Origin: Thuidium tamariscinum
Taxonomy: Eukaryota > Streptophyta > Bryopsida > Hypnales > Thuidiaceae
NCBI GenBank assembly: GCA_947034885.2
Contig: OX344753.2
Span: 24,320,347-24,384,346, forward strand
Direction: 5' to 3'
DNA: 64,000 nucleotides
A model generated the notes under the pieces. The model saw nothing but the letters and a program-made list of their open reading frames with translations. It did not search any database and was not told where the DNA came from. The position numbers and the translations under genes are program-made. Shown in pieces: positions 1 through 12,069 of the stretch. Every line of letters begins with the position of its first letter. The first letter of the stretch is position 1.

Positions 1-646
1 TCTTATTCATTCTCATTTCTGTATCCTATATATTTTGTTCTATTTCCTACCATCCTACTTGTATCCAAATCAAGACTTCCTAACCAATTAATTTATGTGT
101 TGTTTTGGAATTTGGACAAAGTTTTTTCTTGTAGTGTTTGTAAATGATTGCTCTTGAAACCTTACACCATGAGTACCCTAAAGGACACTTGAGAACTTTA
201 GGAATTAGTGTCATTGAAGCTACTCTAATTCTTTCATATTGACAAAGACCATTAACCATTTACATACCTTGTATTTTTTGAGAATTATGTCATCATAGTG
301 TTTACACATTGATTTGGTAACTAAATCAATGAACCAATTTTTGGTAACATGCTCATCAATTGAATGATGATGACGAAATGCTTTGAGGACTTATGATGAC
401 AATGACTTGTTACAATTTTAAACTTTAATTAATGAAGTTTTTTGACTATATTTTTGCCAAAAACACTCCAAAACTTTGATTTCTATTACAAGTGAAAAAT
501 ATTTCAATTTTTTTTTTTGACCATGTTGTCAAAAGTTTTGAAAATTGGTGGGCCTAAAAGGTACTCCTCGGGAAAATGTTGTCTAAAAATTTCAAAGAAA
601 GAAAATAAAAACTCCAATCATGATGAGTTGCCCAAAATTGCTATGC
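1..646. other. AT-rich intergenic repeat DNA
   Basis: No gene seen. Positions 121-136 read TTTTTTCTTGTAGTG, whose reverse complement starts CACTACAAGAAAA, like the terminus of plant CACTA (En/Spm) transposons; no partner end was found. About 441-640 resembles the arms of the foldback element at 31020-31776 (shared features: a phrase about TCAAAAGTTTTGAAAATTG, then TACTCCTCG, then AAAATTTCAAAGAAA and AAAAACTCC), so it is probably an old fragment of that family. Confidence 0.5.
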
Positions 647-785
647 CTACCAAAAAACAAGGGTATAAATGACTTGTCCACAATGACTATAAGGGCAAGA
701 ATGATTGCAAAACAACTATTTTGCACTCATTGTTGTCTTTACAGTCATTGTGGACAAATCACTTATTACCTTGTTTTTTTTGTAG
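647..785. mobile_element. Small foldback/MITE-like element
   Basis: The two halves are imperfect inverted copies over about 60 bp. The left half (647-706) contains ACTTGTCCACAATGACTATA and the right half (about 725-785) contains its near complement AGTCATTGTGGACAAATC. The ends are CTACCAAAAAACAAGG and the complement of CCTTGTTTTTTTTGTAG. It is non-coding and sits directly beside a fragment of another repeat. The superfamily is unknown; the right end (GTAGTG) is vaguely CACTA-like but the left end is not. Confidence 0.7.
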
Positions 786-1239
786 TGTATGTAGCCAAAA
801 AACACAATTTAGGACTTCAAAAATTAAGGCAGGGGACCCTTTTCTTTTTATTAATTATGGTTTATTTTACAATAGATTATAGAAAGCCCTTTCCTTCCCA
901 TTCAAACATATTGTGAATTGTCGGGAGTTTTTTCCATTTAATAGCTTGAGCAATGCAAGAAGTGTTCTTCACTAAAGTAGTGAATCTATTTGCATTTGTG
1001 GGCATAGACAAAACATCAAAAAAATGTGGATGAAAATTAAATTATTCATTTCTAAGTATATAGTTATATTCATCCTCTAAGAAATAATAATAGTATTTGA
1101 AGGCTTTATAGCAATGTAACAATTTCATCTATTGAAAAAGAAATTACATATCATCAAATTTTCCCTGTCAAATATTTTATACAGAGTATTATTATTGACC
1201 TTTAAAATCACTTCGAAATACTCAATGACCTCTAAGCAC

Positions 1240-1954
1240 AAAACGAATGAAAAGTTTCGCTCTCAACGATGTCCTTCGTGAGCTCGACGATTGGAATCCC
1301 CGCGATGGGATTCTTCCAACTGCCAAGCCTACTTTTTCTCGGTGTTGCTTCCGAGGGGCACCACAGCTTGAGATTCAAAATTGGAAATCAAGCCTATTCC
1401 CGCCAGAAGCTTGTCCCAGAGAGAATTTGGACAAACTCGAGTCCCGAAGCGCAACAAAGTAATCTCCATCATCTCGGAATCAGTCAGATGATAGTGTCTG
1501 GCAATGGTGGCAACTCTCTTTGGCATTCGATAGAGTTTCGGCGATTTAGTAAATGCCGACGTTTCGAGAGGTTAGGTACGTCTTTACGTTTTGGCATCCG
1601 CCGTCCTTAGGATTGCTGAATTTGCAAGAATTTGGCTTGAAACGAAGGTGATTGGTTTGGATATCCGTTACTTAGAATTGATGTGCTTGCGGAAACCTTC
1701 AGTGCTTGTGACCTCCTCTGGCGGCATTTGAAGATCAACATGAACATACAAGTGCGACTGAGCGTGTTATTCACAAGCGGTTAAATTAGCGAGTTTCTAA
1801 TCGCTGAAATGAGTTATGTAAGTGCTATTCCTTCAAGTTTAGTGCAGCTGCTCAAAACTTTGCCTTGTTAATGGAAAAGTGACAATCAAATGGAATTTCC
1901 CTTGACATCAGGCCGTTAACCTTGTTGCTTGGAGAATTTCGTGTGTGACGAGGT
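1240..1954 (+). promoter_or_regulatory. Putative promoter / 5' leader of the F-box gene
   Basis: Base composition rises sharply here compared with the AT-rich DNA upstream. Several short overlapping ORFs occur on both strands at 1247-1610, but none resembles a known protein. The stretch is best read as leader, possibly with a 5' UTR intron, and promoter of the F-box gene at 1955. No TATA box or splice pair could be fixed with confidence. Confidence 0.35.
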
Positions 1955-3220
1955 ATGAATTCAGAGAACGAGCTAGGGTTGAGTGTGCACCAGAAGGAGG
2001 GAGAGAATGCAGTGGCTGTCAGGAAAACTGATGGTGATGTATGCATATGGAGCAAGCTTCCTCTTGAGCTGCTAGTCAAAGCGTCGTTTCTGTCGGTTCC
2101 AACCTTATTTCGATGTCGTGCAGTGTGCAAGGCATGGAATAACCTAATCTCGTCATCTGAATTCGCAGCTCTTTGTGCACTGGCACCTTTACAGAAATCG
2201 CACGTAATTCTTGTAGGGCTGCCAGGTCTCAGTTCGTTATGGTTGGCCTACATGTTCGATGCGCGTGCCAACAAGTGGTGCCATCCCATTGATCTGAAAT
2301 TTCTGCAATCATATTGGGAACTCGTGTTCAGAGACGCCACTAAGGGACTCATCCGCCGTAGGGTGCTCGCTACCTGCGGATCAATGATTTGCATATCAGC
2401 CACTTGCGACAAAGGCTCTGAAGTCTTAGTGGCTTGCAATCCAGTTCGCAAGACTTTCCAAGAGCTTCCGCTTGTGAGGTCATGCGCCTCTTATGGTGCC
2501 TGTGGCTTGGTTCACATAATTCCTGACACCCCCTTGGCAAGCTACAGAATCTTCTACTTGTCATTTCTATTCGATTCCCACGACACAACACTCAATACAG
2601 AGGACAAGTCCTCGCGACTTTATGTGTACGAATCAACCTCAAATAAATGGAGATCGTTAAACAGCATTGCGAAAGGACTTATTCATGGACAATCAGTGGA
2701 TCGTTGCTCCATGGTTCACTACAACAATGTGATTTACGTACTCTGGTACGAAGATTCGCCAGTCTCTTACCTACAACACGGAAAACATGTCCTCATGGCA
2801 TACGAGTTAATGCAAGACGAGTGGAAGGAGTCCGGTTGCGAATTGTCGGTTTCCCTCCGACGGGCAAAATTAGTGGTCAGCGAACCTTGGTTGCTTCTCG
2901 TGGGAGCATTGGAAGATACCTATCACATCTGGAAGCTTGAAGTCTCTTCTAACGAGATGTATGAAATTGCGCGCATGCCCGACTTCTTCACTCGGAGGAT
3001 GCTGGATGACCCATTCAATGCCCTCATATGTGGCTATGGCGAGGCTGTTTTCTTCATGTCAGCCAAAGGCAAGCCAGTGTTGTATGACCTTACCACTGGA
3101 ACATGGCAACGTTTGCCTTCACTCAGTAACACTCTGCAAGGCACATTGCCGCAATTCAACCGGAGCAATCTCTTCGAAGTTTTCATTGACTTCTGTTTGG
3201 ACGTACCATTATCCTATTGA
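1955..3220 (+). CDS. F-box protein with kelch-like C-terminal region
   Basis: Intronless ORF of 421 residues. The N-terminal F-box lies at about residues 32-71: it begins WSKLPLELLVKASFL and continues through the typical RCRAVCKAWNNLI core, the surface that binds SKP1 in SCF ubiquitin ligases. The remaining 350 residues contain kelch/F-box-associated style repeats, for example VYESTSNKWRSL (about 225-236) and YDLTTGTWQRLP (about 377-388), which in this family form a beta-propeller that selects the substrate. An in-frame TGA lies 9 bp upstream of the ATG, which fixes the start. There is no signal peptide or membrane segment. The length (about 400-450 aa) is normal for plant F-box/kelch proteins. 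The family role is established; the target of this member is unknown. Confidence 0.9.
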   Translation: MNSENELGLSVHQKEGENAVAVRKTDGDVCIWSKLPLELLVKASFLSVPTLFRCRAVCKAWNNLISSSEFAALCALAPLQKSHVILVGLPGLSSLWLAYMFDARANKWCHPIDLKFLQSYWELVFRDATKGLIRRRVLATCGSMICISATCDKGSEVLVACNPVRKTFQELPLVRSCASYGACGLVHIIPDTPLASYRIFYLSFLFDSHDTTLNTEDKSSRLYVYESTSNKWRSLNSIAKGLIHGQSVDRCSMVHYNNVIYVLWYEDSPVSYLQHGKHVLMAYELMQDEWKESGCELSVSLRRAKLVVSEPWLLLVGALEDTYHIWKLEVSSNEMYEIARMPDFFTRRMLDDPFNALICGYGEAVFFMSAKGKPVLYDLTTGTWQRLPSLSNTLQGTLPQFNRSNLFEVFIDFCLDVPLSY

Positions 3221-5370
3221 GTGGCAATTATGCTGTGAAAATGGAATCCTTAAGCATGTGCAGAATCTTCACCGGGTTTCTACAAGCATCGTCTTACTGG
3301 CCGATACTTTCTCTTGCTCGTGAATCAGCGGTATTAATCAACTACTGATGATGCCCCGCAAGTTGAATAGTCAGAAGTTATTTCTATCCTTAGCCATAGA
3401 AATTCCTCATTGATAATATTGACGTCTTTGTAAGTTTGCATTGTCATGTGCAGACTTAACTCAATTGAATCTGATATTCAATTGGGATATTCAAGCGAGT
3501 CAAATGGATGTACGTATTCAGATTATTTTTCATGTACATCTTCAACCCCAGCAATGACTAGTAAGCCTATGCAGACTGAGCATTTGCCATTCTTCTCTTT
3601 CACGAATCTTCAGCTTGAGCAATTCAACCTGCGAATTCAATTTGTGTACGTTAAAAAGTAATGCTCCAAATGTGGCGACGTAGCCTTATGGAATATAGGT
3701 GAAGAAGATTTCACCTGTATTCCTCTCCCTTAGAGATCATACTGACAGTAAATTTCATACATTCCATACTGCGTCTGCCTCATCTTGTTAGCTTTCTTCC
3801 TTCAACTATACGAAATATTCGTAACAATTTGATCCACCGAGTTCATTAATCGAGTGTCAATGAATTAGGAACAATGCACTGTATTCTAGCGTCTGTCGAC
3901 TTTCACTATGATTGTTTTCTCTAATGAAATTCTCAGTCTGATGCCACTGTCCAGCAGCATGTACGGTAATTGCCTGAGACTGAATCTCTCACTCCACTAC
4001 CAAGACAACCTTGATCGCACCAGTGGACTCATCCCTCACAGTGGATGCACCAAAAGACAATTCCACTCATTTTTATTCATCTAGGGACTCAAAACTGACC
4101 TTTAAGTATGCAATAAAAAACTTCAATGGCGGCTTGGAATTCGGCATATAGGAATTCGAAGACACTTGTCCATTACACATGATTTTAGGAGAGGAACAAT
4201 GATCATATGCTTATTATATAATTTTATGATCAATGGCCTTTACCCAAAAGTGAACCCTAGTGATTTTTGACTAAACGGTAAGGACTTTGAACATAAGGAC
4301 ACACGGTCTATTGAGGATACACGTATGTGATCTAATATTAACGAGCAATTGCAAAGAGTGTGACTTCAGAAAAACAGTGCCATTCTCTTTAGAAAAACAC
4401 AAATGTGCCGCTGATGTGCAGAGTATATATATATATATATCATGGGTTTTTTTTAATTAAAGAGCTGAGAATTTCTCCATGCAAATTCGATATCACAGTG
4501 AAAAAGATGTCTTTGATCAATTGTACTCAGTACTAACGCTGTCTGCATAGTGTAACTTCCTCCAGAAAGCAGGGAGGGGCAACAGCGCTATCTTGTGAGC
4601 GACAACATTTCACATAACCAATTTGGAGCTGAAGTTTCAGCAAAATATTTTCATCTGAAAGCTATTTGAACAGGAGAACTTCACCTGATCATGATCACAA
4701 AGGCATACTGAACGGAAACCAAAGTCATTTTGTTCTGCTCCACAAAAGGTATGTTCTTAATTACGAGCAATACTAATCAATTCTACTGCTCTGTTTTCAA
4801 TTATGAACACGTTACAAGGTAGAACTAGAAAGACTGCAAAAACGGTTCAACTAGTAACCAAAAGTGGGCTTGCCCAACAGTGTGATCAACCTGAAAAATG
4901 ACCTGGGAAATGTGGCATCATCAACGGACCAAAAGACTTTTCATTATACAAGTCACAAGGCACCTGGACAGTGGAGACCGTTCCCAGCATTGGAAGATAC
5001 AGCCATCAAGGAACTCGCAGTTCATGTCTGTCGGACTAAATGGAGCACAGCTACTTCACTAGATGTCTAAATCCCTTCTAGCTATCAATCGCATAAGGCT
5101 CCAAAGTTGGTAAAAGGGCACACCAAGCTTCTCAATTGGGACGTGGAAATTGCAATGCAGCATCATAGACCATCAAGTCACAGGCATCGAAAAGTTTGCC
5201 ACAGAATAAAAATTCAACTGCTTTCCAGTCTTCTAGGGTATACAAGACATATACCGTAAGAACACCAGAATCATACACGGCAACTGCAGAACCAGTGATT
5301 GATTGAGTCAACATGTCACCACCGAAGAGGCATTGTCAACAGGGTTCTAATCTTCAGGCCTTGAAATAAG
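3221..5370. other. Intergenic region between convergent F-box and PIG-V genes
   Basis: The two genes converge here, so both 3' UTRs should lie in this region. A possible poly(A) signal AATAAA is at about 4112 on the plus strand. A (TA)n microsatellite is at 4423-4440. Short ORFs (3446-3661 plus, 4864-5070 plus with a GTG start, 5132-5314 minus) have no recognisable similarity and were not called as genes. Confidence 0.5.
4423..4440. repeat. (TA)9 microsatellite
   Basis: An uninterrupted run of alternating T and A in the F-box/PIG-V intergenic region. Confidence 0.95.
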
Positions 5371-8300
5371 TTAAGTAAATGGGTAAAAATTAACAAAGAG
5401 AAGAGAGCCAAGGCCGAAGAAGCTCAAAAAATAAATCCATATGATGCGCCCAATGGGGAGGCCGTTAGCCGAGTTCATGGCATATGCAGCATACCAATAA
5501 AGGGGAGGACTTACAGATAGAAACCTCGTCGCCACCTGAGCATTGAAGAATGTAATCAGCTGCTTATAGCACTGGAGATAAGTGATGTTCTTTGAGATCA
5601 TGCTTTGAAGAGAAACATACAAGCTGGACGTTCCTACTAGACCACTCCTTGGCATAAAACTAGGACCTTGCAACTTACAGTAGAAAACAAGGTAAATGAG
5701 GCACTTAATACTTGTGGCAGCCGTTAAGCATATGCTACGTGATATTCTTCAAATGCAGATAGAAGTGGAATTTTTCGAGTACACCTATGTTCTCTAAAGC
5801 AGTCGCTTCAATCTGCATTTGAAAAATCTAATAATGACTATTTTATTTCTACACGAATTACGTACTTATTCCACACATTCGTCTCGAAGTTGGTAAGGTA
5901 AGCAGACAGTGTCAGAAGTTAGAAAGACGACGTACCTGAACATGCATGATGCATGTGGCAACGAACACCATGACTGCCATCTGCACCAAAAAGCATACAG
6001 CTGCCGGGGAGAAGAAACCCTCAAGGCTATCCGCATTATCCTTACCACGTCCGTTCTCTACATTAGTGTCAGCCTTGATTCCTCGTCGGTGTCGTAGTTC
6101 TGAGCAGCCAAAATAGACATGTTAGGCAATTATTTCTGTAAGACAACAATAAGAGCTGGAGGAAATTGCATCACAGGTCTGAGGACATTGGCCCCATTAA
6201 GTTCTAGTTAGGTGCTAGATGTGTGTTTAGGCTTTTCCTTCAGGCTTATTTTTCTATCAACTTGTCTTATGTTGTTTTCACGATGTCCAGTCCACTGCAA
6301 GGAATAACTGTCTAAATAGTGTCTAATTTCTGCAGCCCAGGGTTTTCCACAACAATGGGTTCTAAAGCCTATACACACATCTAGCACCTAACTAGAACTT
6401 CTTCCAAAAGCGCACAATAGGACATTCTAAGCGGCAAAATGCTCAACATTGGGGTATGTGTGAAGGAAGATACCTTGCACAGCGCCTGAAGCAAGAGCAG
6501 GAATCTTGGTAGATTCTCCTAACCCATCCTTGTTTTCTTGTTTCTTTACAACAATATTGTCAGGCAACAAAGCCAGCTTCCGCCACTGCGAGAGGGGAAT
6601 ATTAAACCCTAGCAGGAAGAGAAGGCGTGGCTGGGATCTTCCATAGACAGAAAGTGCCAAGACTGCAAGAATTAAAGTTGGTGATGCAAGCAAAAAATTG
6701 GGGATCTGTTTGACTTGAAAATAGCGAAGAAATCCCACATTCCTGCAAAAAGCCCATGAAACACTCACTCGAGGACCTAGAAAGATGTGGTGCATCAACC
6801 CAGTGGCCAACGAGTAAATCACTACTGTCTGCTATGAGGAGATGCAACATACAATCATAACTTCACCGAAGAGTTTCTAAACATCAAGAGAAGCTTCAAA
6901 CAAGTGGAGACCGAGGAGGGGCTCAATTCTGCTACTACTAATACGTATCCTCGACCATACGACAGATATTTCTCAGGTTTGATTGCATTACAAAATGAAA
7001 GTAGTTTAGTCAAGTCTTCGTAGTAATTGAAAATTATGATTGCAAATCAGAACTCATAGTAAAAATATACCAGTAATAGTCTTGAACAAAGCCATACAGA
7101 TAGGGAATTGTTGCACTGCACCATGGGCGATCTGATTCTCCAGCTCCTTCAGATAATCCGCAATGTCTATAATATCCATACCCTTGAAATGCAACTAGTG
7201 GAGCAATTGTGACCAAGCTTTGGAAAATGGCCCTGACGACTGTCAGCACAGCTGCCTGCTCGTGAGAAGGAAGATATGCAATAGTGAGTACACGAACATA
7301 ATACAAAAGGTTCAAGTAGTAGAAAATCGATGCATCTTAGAAGATTATCAAGAAAACTCTCCAAATACGCCAGGATTCGAGATGAGAATAGAATTTGCAT
7401 GCAAAAATCTTGAAAAATCAAGTCAAGCTCACAATGTGGAACACACTAAAGGGCGAGGGCAACAAAAGAGTCTAGTTAATACCAAAAAGCTGCCACGCCG
7501 AGTAACTGCTTCATAAGCACAGTGCATGGCCTGGAAGAGGAAAAAACCCGCATGCAAGACACCATTTGAACGCACTCCACATGACAGGCCGAATAGAAGA
7601 GCTGCCGTCCACGTTCTCCCAGTCACAAATTGCCAAAGTCCAGAAAACGAGAAAAGCGCAAAGAGGCTTTCTGAGTATCTTGCATGGCCATTAAGAGAGG
7701 AACTCTGGTAAAAACTTCAAGTTATCATTACGCAGGAAACAATAACAGTAATTTGAACTACAAGAAAATCCCCACTTTCAGCCGCAGTAAACCCTGCCAA
7801 TTGTAACGCAATCAAAGGCGGATACGAACATGAACCTTGCCCATCATAACGCAGCGATGTATTTAGAACAAATCTAGAGATGGGTATTCTGCTAGCGAAT
7901 GGTAGATAATGGTTCGAAAATTGAATAGCCACCTTAGCGGCTCGTATTCCTAGTTTTCATATTTTACTTCAGCCAAGACCCATCAAGTAAAGCCAGCTGA
8001 TTGCATAGCTAGAAGTTCAAGGAGGAGTTTTGCAGGTAGTATTCCTTCTGTAACCCTTCATGTCCAATGGCCAAATGTAGCTGCTTTCAAATTTATAGGA
8101 GTCGAAATAAATCAGTTACGAAGCTTCAAGGAAGATAACGAAATGTCCCAATAGAAAAAGTAAATCATACTCTACATTTTTGAGTGATAAAAGATGTTTC
8201 GAAAGTTATTGTTGCCTGCTATAAGTTTCCAAAGTGTACTTTCTAATTTTAGCTTGGTCACTTAGGGGTTAAATGTAATGGGAGCATTAAGTATAACACA

Positions 8301-9874
8301 ATTACAGTCCACCGACACAATAGTAGAGGAGGATACAGAGCGGAGTAGAATACTGATGCCGGATTGAAGCAGAATAAGCACACAGCTCTCCAAGCAAGGT
8401 CTTCTCTCTCAACCACATGCAGCGTCAACTTATAAAGGTAGAGAGCAGCAAACACAAAAGCCACATTTGTGATCAAGTAGCCGCAAATAGCGAGTACAGC
8501 CCTGTGGCCAACCAGCGGCGCCAGCCTGAAAAAGACTGAATACCATTCACAAAGCATGTATTAGAGCACAGCTAAAATCTTAGCATGGTTGCAAAGCACG
8601 GTGGATAGAAAAAGGGTCTGAGAGCGATTGAATATCAACCCCTGAACCGACCTGAATCTAGATGAAAAATATCGTCCTTAGTTGGTAACTACAGAAATTG
8701 AACAGGCATAGCAATGACATAAATGAGTACCAACATGATGATTCAAGTCAACATCTTAAGCAACCTCGCAAGAATTTGAGCAAGCAAGCTCAACTCCACC
8801 AAGACCCACTGTTATTCCTAAGCATCGCCTCTATGGAAGCTTATATGGGTAGGTTGAAAGAGATAAACGGTAGAGTATACTAAAACCATTAGGGACCTGA
8901 TCCCGTCTCCTATACTGACCTCTGTCATCAACAACAATTCGTCAATTCATATACTTGGCTGTACTTATTCATACACTCCGTCGATCTATAATTAGCAAGT
9001 GGTGTAAACATAATAATTTGGCTAAAATTCTACGGCCACTGATGGAAATGGAGTTGCCTATTGTGATTTACAGAAGTCCACATACTCCCAATTTGAGATT
9101 GCGTAAGAAATTCATACATATGGCTAAAAATTTGATCATAACCAATTTGGCTCTTGTACCCAAAGATCTCTCCACAGCTCTCCACTGCTCTCATAAAAAT
9201 TACTTTCCTACTACACATGTTTAAATATTTGAAGTGGCGCAAATAGAATCTTATAACTTATAGCACGCACATTTTTGCAAGAGTGCCTGTTCTGACACAG
9301 AGACCTTAACGATCTTTGAGAAAAAAAAGAGGCATGATCTTACCATTGTTTGCCAGAAAACCAGTTAGTAGCGGAAACACAGGGAAAAAAGCATGTGTCT
9401 GTTCATATTCATAGCCACACTCCGCGATGCGCATATAATAAACTGCATCCCAAACTACAACCTCCTCGATTGCAGCACCTAAATTCTTCCACCTTATAGG
9501 TAACGCGTTGCCTGCACCCAGCCGATGAAATCAATAACCAGCACAAATATTCCAGAGAACGATCAATCTCGTGACTTCTTGACAACTGAAAAAAACATCG
9601 AAAACTCAGCAATCAAAGATGCAATGTACCAAAAGATAAGAAATTCGGAATCACCAGGTGTGTCGCCCAAGCAAGGCGGATTCAATGTGGCCGAGGTATC
9701 ATACGGCGAAGCAAGTACCCTCCACAAGAGGAACAAACTCAAAACGAGAAGGCGAGAACGCACAGCGAGCTTCACCACATGCCCCACCCTTATTGCCTCA
9801 TCTTCATCGCCATCTCCATCTCCTCCATTCCCTTTCGCGCTTCTCCCCACCGTCTCCGCTTGGCTTTGCCTCAT
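5371..9874 (-). CDS. PIGV: GPI mannosyltransferase 2 (PIG-V / Gpi18 family), 8 exons
   Basis: ER-membrane enzyme that adds the second mannose to the GPI-anchor precursor. Exons (minus strand, 5' to 3'): 9874-9655, 9478-9344, 8535-8337, 7678-7483, 7255-7071, 6742-6474, 6000-5936, 5535-5371. All introns are GT-AG and all phases join, giving 477 aa plus TAA, close to the human length of about 493. Diagnostic blocks in order: [20 protein letters not shown] (first membrane span), [50 protein letters not shown] (exon 3/4 junction), [52 protein letters not shown]. The W-D pair in exon 2 matches the Trp-Asp reported as functionally important in mammalian PIG-V. It is hydrophobic throughout, as expected of a multi-span protein. 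The start is the first ATG in frame; an in-frame TTG lies 45 bp further out. Exon 3 has two AG acceptors 10 bp apart, and only the upstream one keeps the frame. A small inverted-repeat element sits in intron 6. Confidence 0.93.
6199..6400. repeat. Inverted-repeat element (MITE-like) in PIG-V intron 6
   Basis: The 37-bp arms at 6199-6235 and 6364-6400 are inverted complements with a single mismatch (TTTAGG versus TATAGG in the left-arm sense). They begin AAGTTCTAGTTAGGTGCTAG. The 128-bp spacer is AT-rich and non-coding. The whole element lies inside the intron between exons 6 and 7 of PIG-V, so a transcript would fold into a long hairpin. No convincing target duplication is visible. Confidence 0.8.
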
Positions 9875-10990
9875 CTTCGAACCTCTTACATCACAATCCC
9901 TTCCCCCTCCACGAAGCAAAGCCTAAAACCCTAAATCCCAATGTCGGGAACCATCGCAAACATGATCACCCGCATGTGCTTTTCATCGATCCTCAGGGTT
10001 GCCAATCTGCATCTTCTCTCTTTCGTACGTGAACGTACCATCCTTCTCCGCCACTCCACTGAAGTGGCATTCGCCATAGTGACACGAGGAAGCCCCAATC
10101 GTGACAGAATTCACGCCCATCTCACGCAATGTCAGGTGAAAAATTGACTCAAAACATTGAAATAGCGGACTAAAATGCATCCACCTGATCGCATCAACAT
10201 GGCCTTTTCCTACTCACATCGATACTATCAGTGCCTAAATGCCTGCGCAGCAATCCGTAGTTGAGCCTCTAAGCTAAGTGTAGATACTGTACAACAGGTT
10301 TTTTTCAGGCATTTAAATGCCCAATTTTCCACAGGTAAAAATGGGCAGTTTCAAGGCTATAGGAAAAAAAAAGAAAAAAAAAGAAGGGTAAATGTGTAAG
10401 AAAATGCCAAAATGTAATCAGGCCCTGCACACCATGGCCACAATGTTTCAAAAACCTTATTTTGTGTCATATATAGCCATTGCATACAAAAATTACATAC
10501 TCACAATTGGCCTTTTACAATTCAAGCCCCCCAAATGAAGGAGTGAAGAAACTCAAAGCCTTCTTGAAAGAAAGGCCACATACCTATTATGCAACATTTA
10601 TACTTTAAGACAAGTTGTTGGTTTGGTTTGGTTTATTTGTTTCTTACATTGAGATCTCCTAGACTGCACATCCCCTCATTGTGTTCTTGGTATCGTTGGA
10701 AAGGCATCGGTGAAGAGGGGTACACATGGTGTTTGGACCTATAGTGTGAAAGTTATGGATTTTTGAGTTATTTTTTATTCTAAAAATTTTAAAAATTACT
10801 TTTACTTTTGTTTTGACTATGGTAACGGCCCAGGGCACACTAGTAACAAGTAGAAGTGAAACATGACCAGAATGGTGCGCCATGTATAGTAGTGGCCATT
10901 CCAGGTATGATGAATATCCTCAATCTCAAGTGAATGAACAAATGATGGGCCAAAGGACATTCATCCCTTACTCCATCAGGAAAGTAACCC
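9875..10990. other. PIG-V 5' region and AT-rich intergenic DNA
   Basis: 9875-9960 is the PIG-V 5' leader and contains a telo-box-like motif. Further out there is a short plus-strand ORF from an ATG at 9941 (68 codons), but it lies within the PIG-V leader and has no recognisable similarity. Beyond about 10300 the DNA is AT-rich with short A and GGTTT runs (near 10360-10380 and 10620-10640), and no gene is seen. Confidence 0.5.
9925..9935 (-). promoter_or_regulatory. Telo-box-like motif in the PIG-V 5' leader
   Basis: The plus strand reads AAAACCCTAAA, that is TTTAGGGTTTT in the PIG-V sense, about 50 bp upstream of the ATG. AAACCCTAA/TTAGGGTTT motifs are common in 5' regions of plant housekeeping genes. 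The function here is inferred from motif and position only. Confidence 0.5.
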
Positions 10991-10996
10991 CCCCTT

Positions 10997-11274
10997 GTAT
11001 CAATACTGTTTCAATGGGTTCACAGTAGAGGTTTGAAAGCATAGTGTTGCAGTACAAAAGTTATATTGCGCTGGGGTCCGCCCTTGGTTCAATGTACTGT
11101 TTCCCGTTCAATAGAAATTGTCCATTTGTTTCAAAAATAAAAAATTATATTATATTGCAACATTATAGTTTCAATGGGAGGCATTTTTTCAATATTGTTG
11201 CAATACAACTTTTGTACTGCAATATAACTTTTTCAATGCTCTACTGTGAACCCTTTGAAACAGTACTACAATAC
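10997..11274. mobile_element. TIR element (MITE), about 278 bp
   Basis: Inverted ends share ACTGTTTCAATGGGTTCACA (left, from about 11006) with the complement of the right end (about 11230-11274, CTACTGTGAACCCTTTGAAA). The similarity continues inward to a motif TTGCAGTACAAAAGTTATAT on the left (from about 11047), which matches the complement of AACTTTTGTACTGCAATATA on the right. It is non-coding. The superfamily is undetermined. Confidence 0.75.
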
Positions 11275-11439
11275 TCCTGAGGCAATGGGAGCGATGGGCA
11301 ATCCTTTAAACGGAAATCATCCATCCAAATGTGGTCCCAGCATCCCACGTCAGTTTCTAGCCGCCGGATTGATTTGGATGAATCCACGGCCCTCTGCAGC
11401 ATCAGACAAACATGAACTTAACGAATGCAGGCATCATCC

Positions 11440-11565
11440 CCAATAACTCCTTTACATTCGTCGATACCTGCGGATTTGAATCCTCTGTAGCCTCCCCAGT
11501 TCTGTAGGGTTTCTGGTTTTCTGACTGCCCGAGCATTGCAAGATCAACATGGTGTACACACACAG
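11440..11565 (+). other. Possible 5' UTR exon of the hypothetical gene at 12070
   Basis: A moderate-GC stretch ending CACACAG followed by the donor GTGAGC at 11566. A TAGGGTTT motif lies at about 11505. The upstream ATG at about 11549 opens a short reading frame that would stop soon after joining the next exon at 12068, so this piece would be untranslated leader with a uORF. It depends on the gene model at 12070 being real. Confidence 0.25.
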
Positions 11566-12069
11566 GTGAGCTCGTCTGTGGTTTTGCTTAGGGTTTACTT
11601 CTACGTATGCCTATTTTGTGATCGATCATCTGAAGGACTACAGCTCAATCCGGTCAGATCTCTTTTTAATTTTGGAACAAGTAGCATTCAGTTTGATAAT
11701 TCGCAGATCTATGTCTTAATTGCAGTGTGTAGCTAGCTCCCTTGCCTTACGTCGTCTGAGCTTGTATTTCTCTGTACTGCCCATATGTAATCCGTGTCTT
11801 GAGTAATAGGCACGGGAAGGGACTGGAATAAGCTTTATTGTACGTGTACGTTGGTTTACGATGTTGATGGTTTGCAGATATAGATGGTCAGTGTAATAGT
11901 ACGCGTGAATGAAGAGTCTATGTTGGGGTAGTTCTACTAATTAAACATGTTTTGTTGAAATACATAACGGTATAAAGTTTGGAGAATTTTTTTTTGAAAT
12001 AAATAAATTTTGGCACTCAGTATGTACTGCATTCTGCGTGCTGGTTTGACTTGTTGATGTTTTGCAGTT

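Noticed and set aside
1247..1610. Overlapping ORFs upstream of the F-box gene
   Set aside because: They are short, conflicting, on both strands and without similarity; more likely leader or promoter sequence.
9563..9919. Minus-strand ORF reading past the PIG-V exon 1 donor, starting at a TTG
   Set aside because: The true exon ends at 9655, where the frame joins exon 2; the ATG at 9874 is the better start.
9941..10147. Plus-strand ORF of 68 codons preceded by AAACCCTAAA, perhaps a divergent gene
   Set aside because: It lies within about 70 bp of the PIG-V start and has no recognisable product; the motif serves PIG-V equally well.
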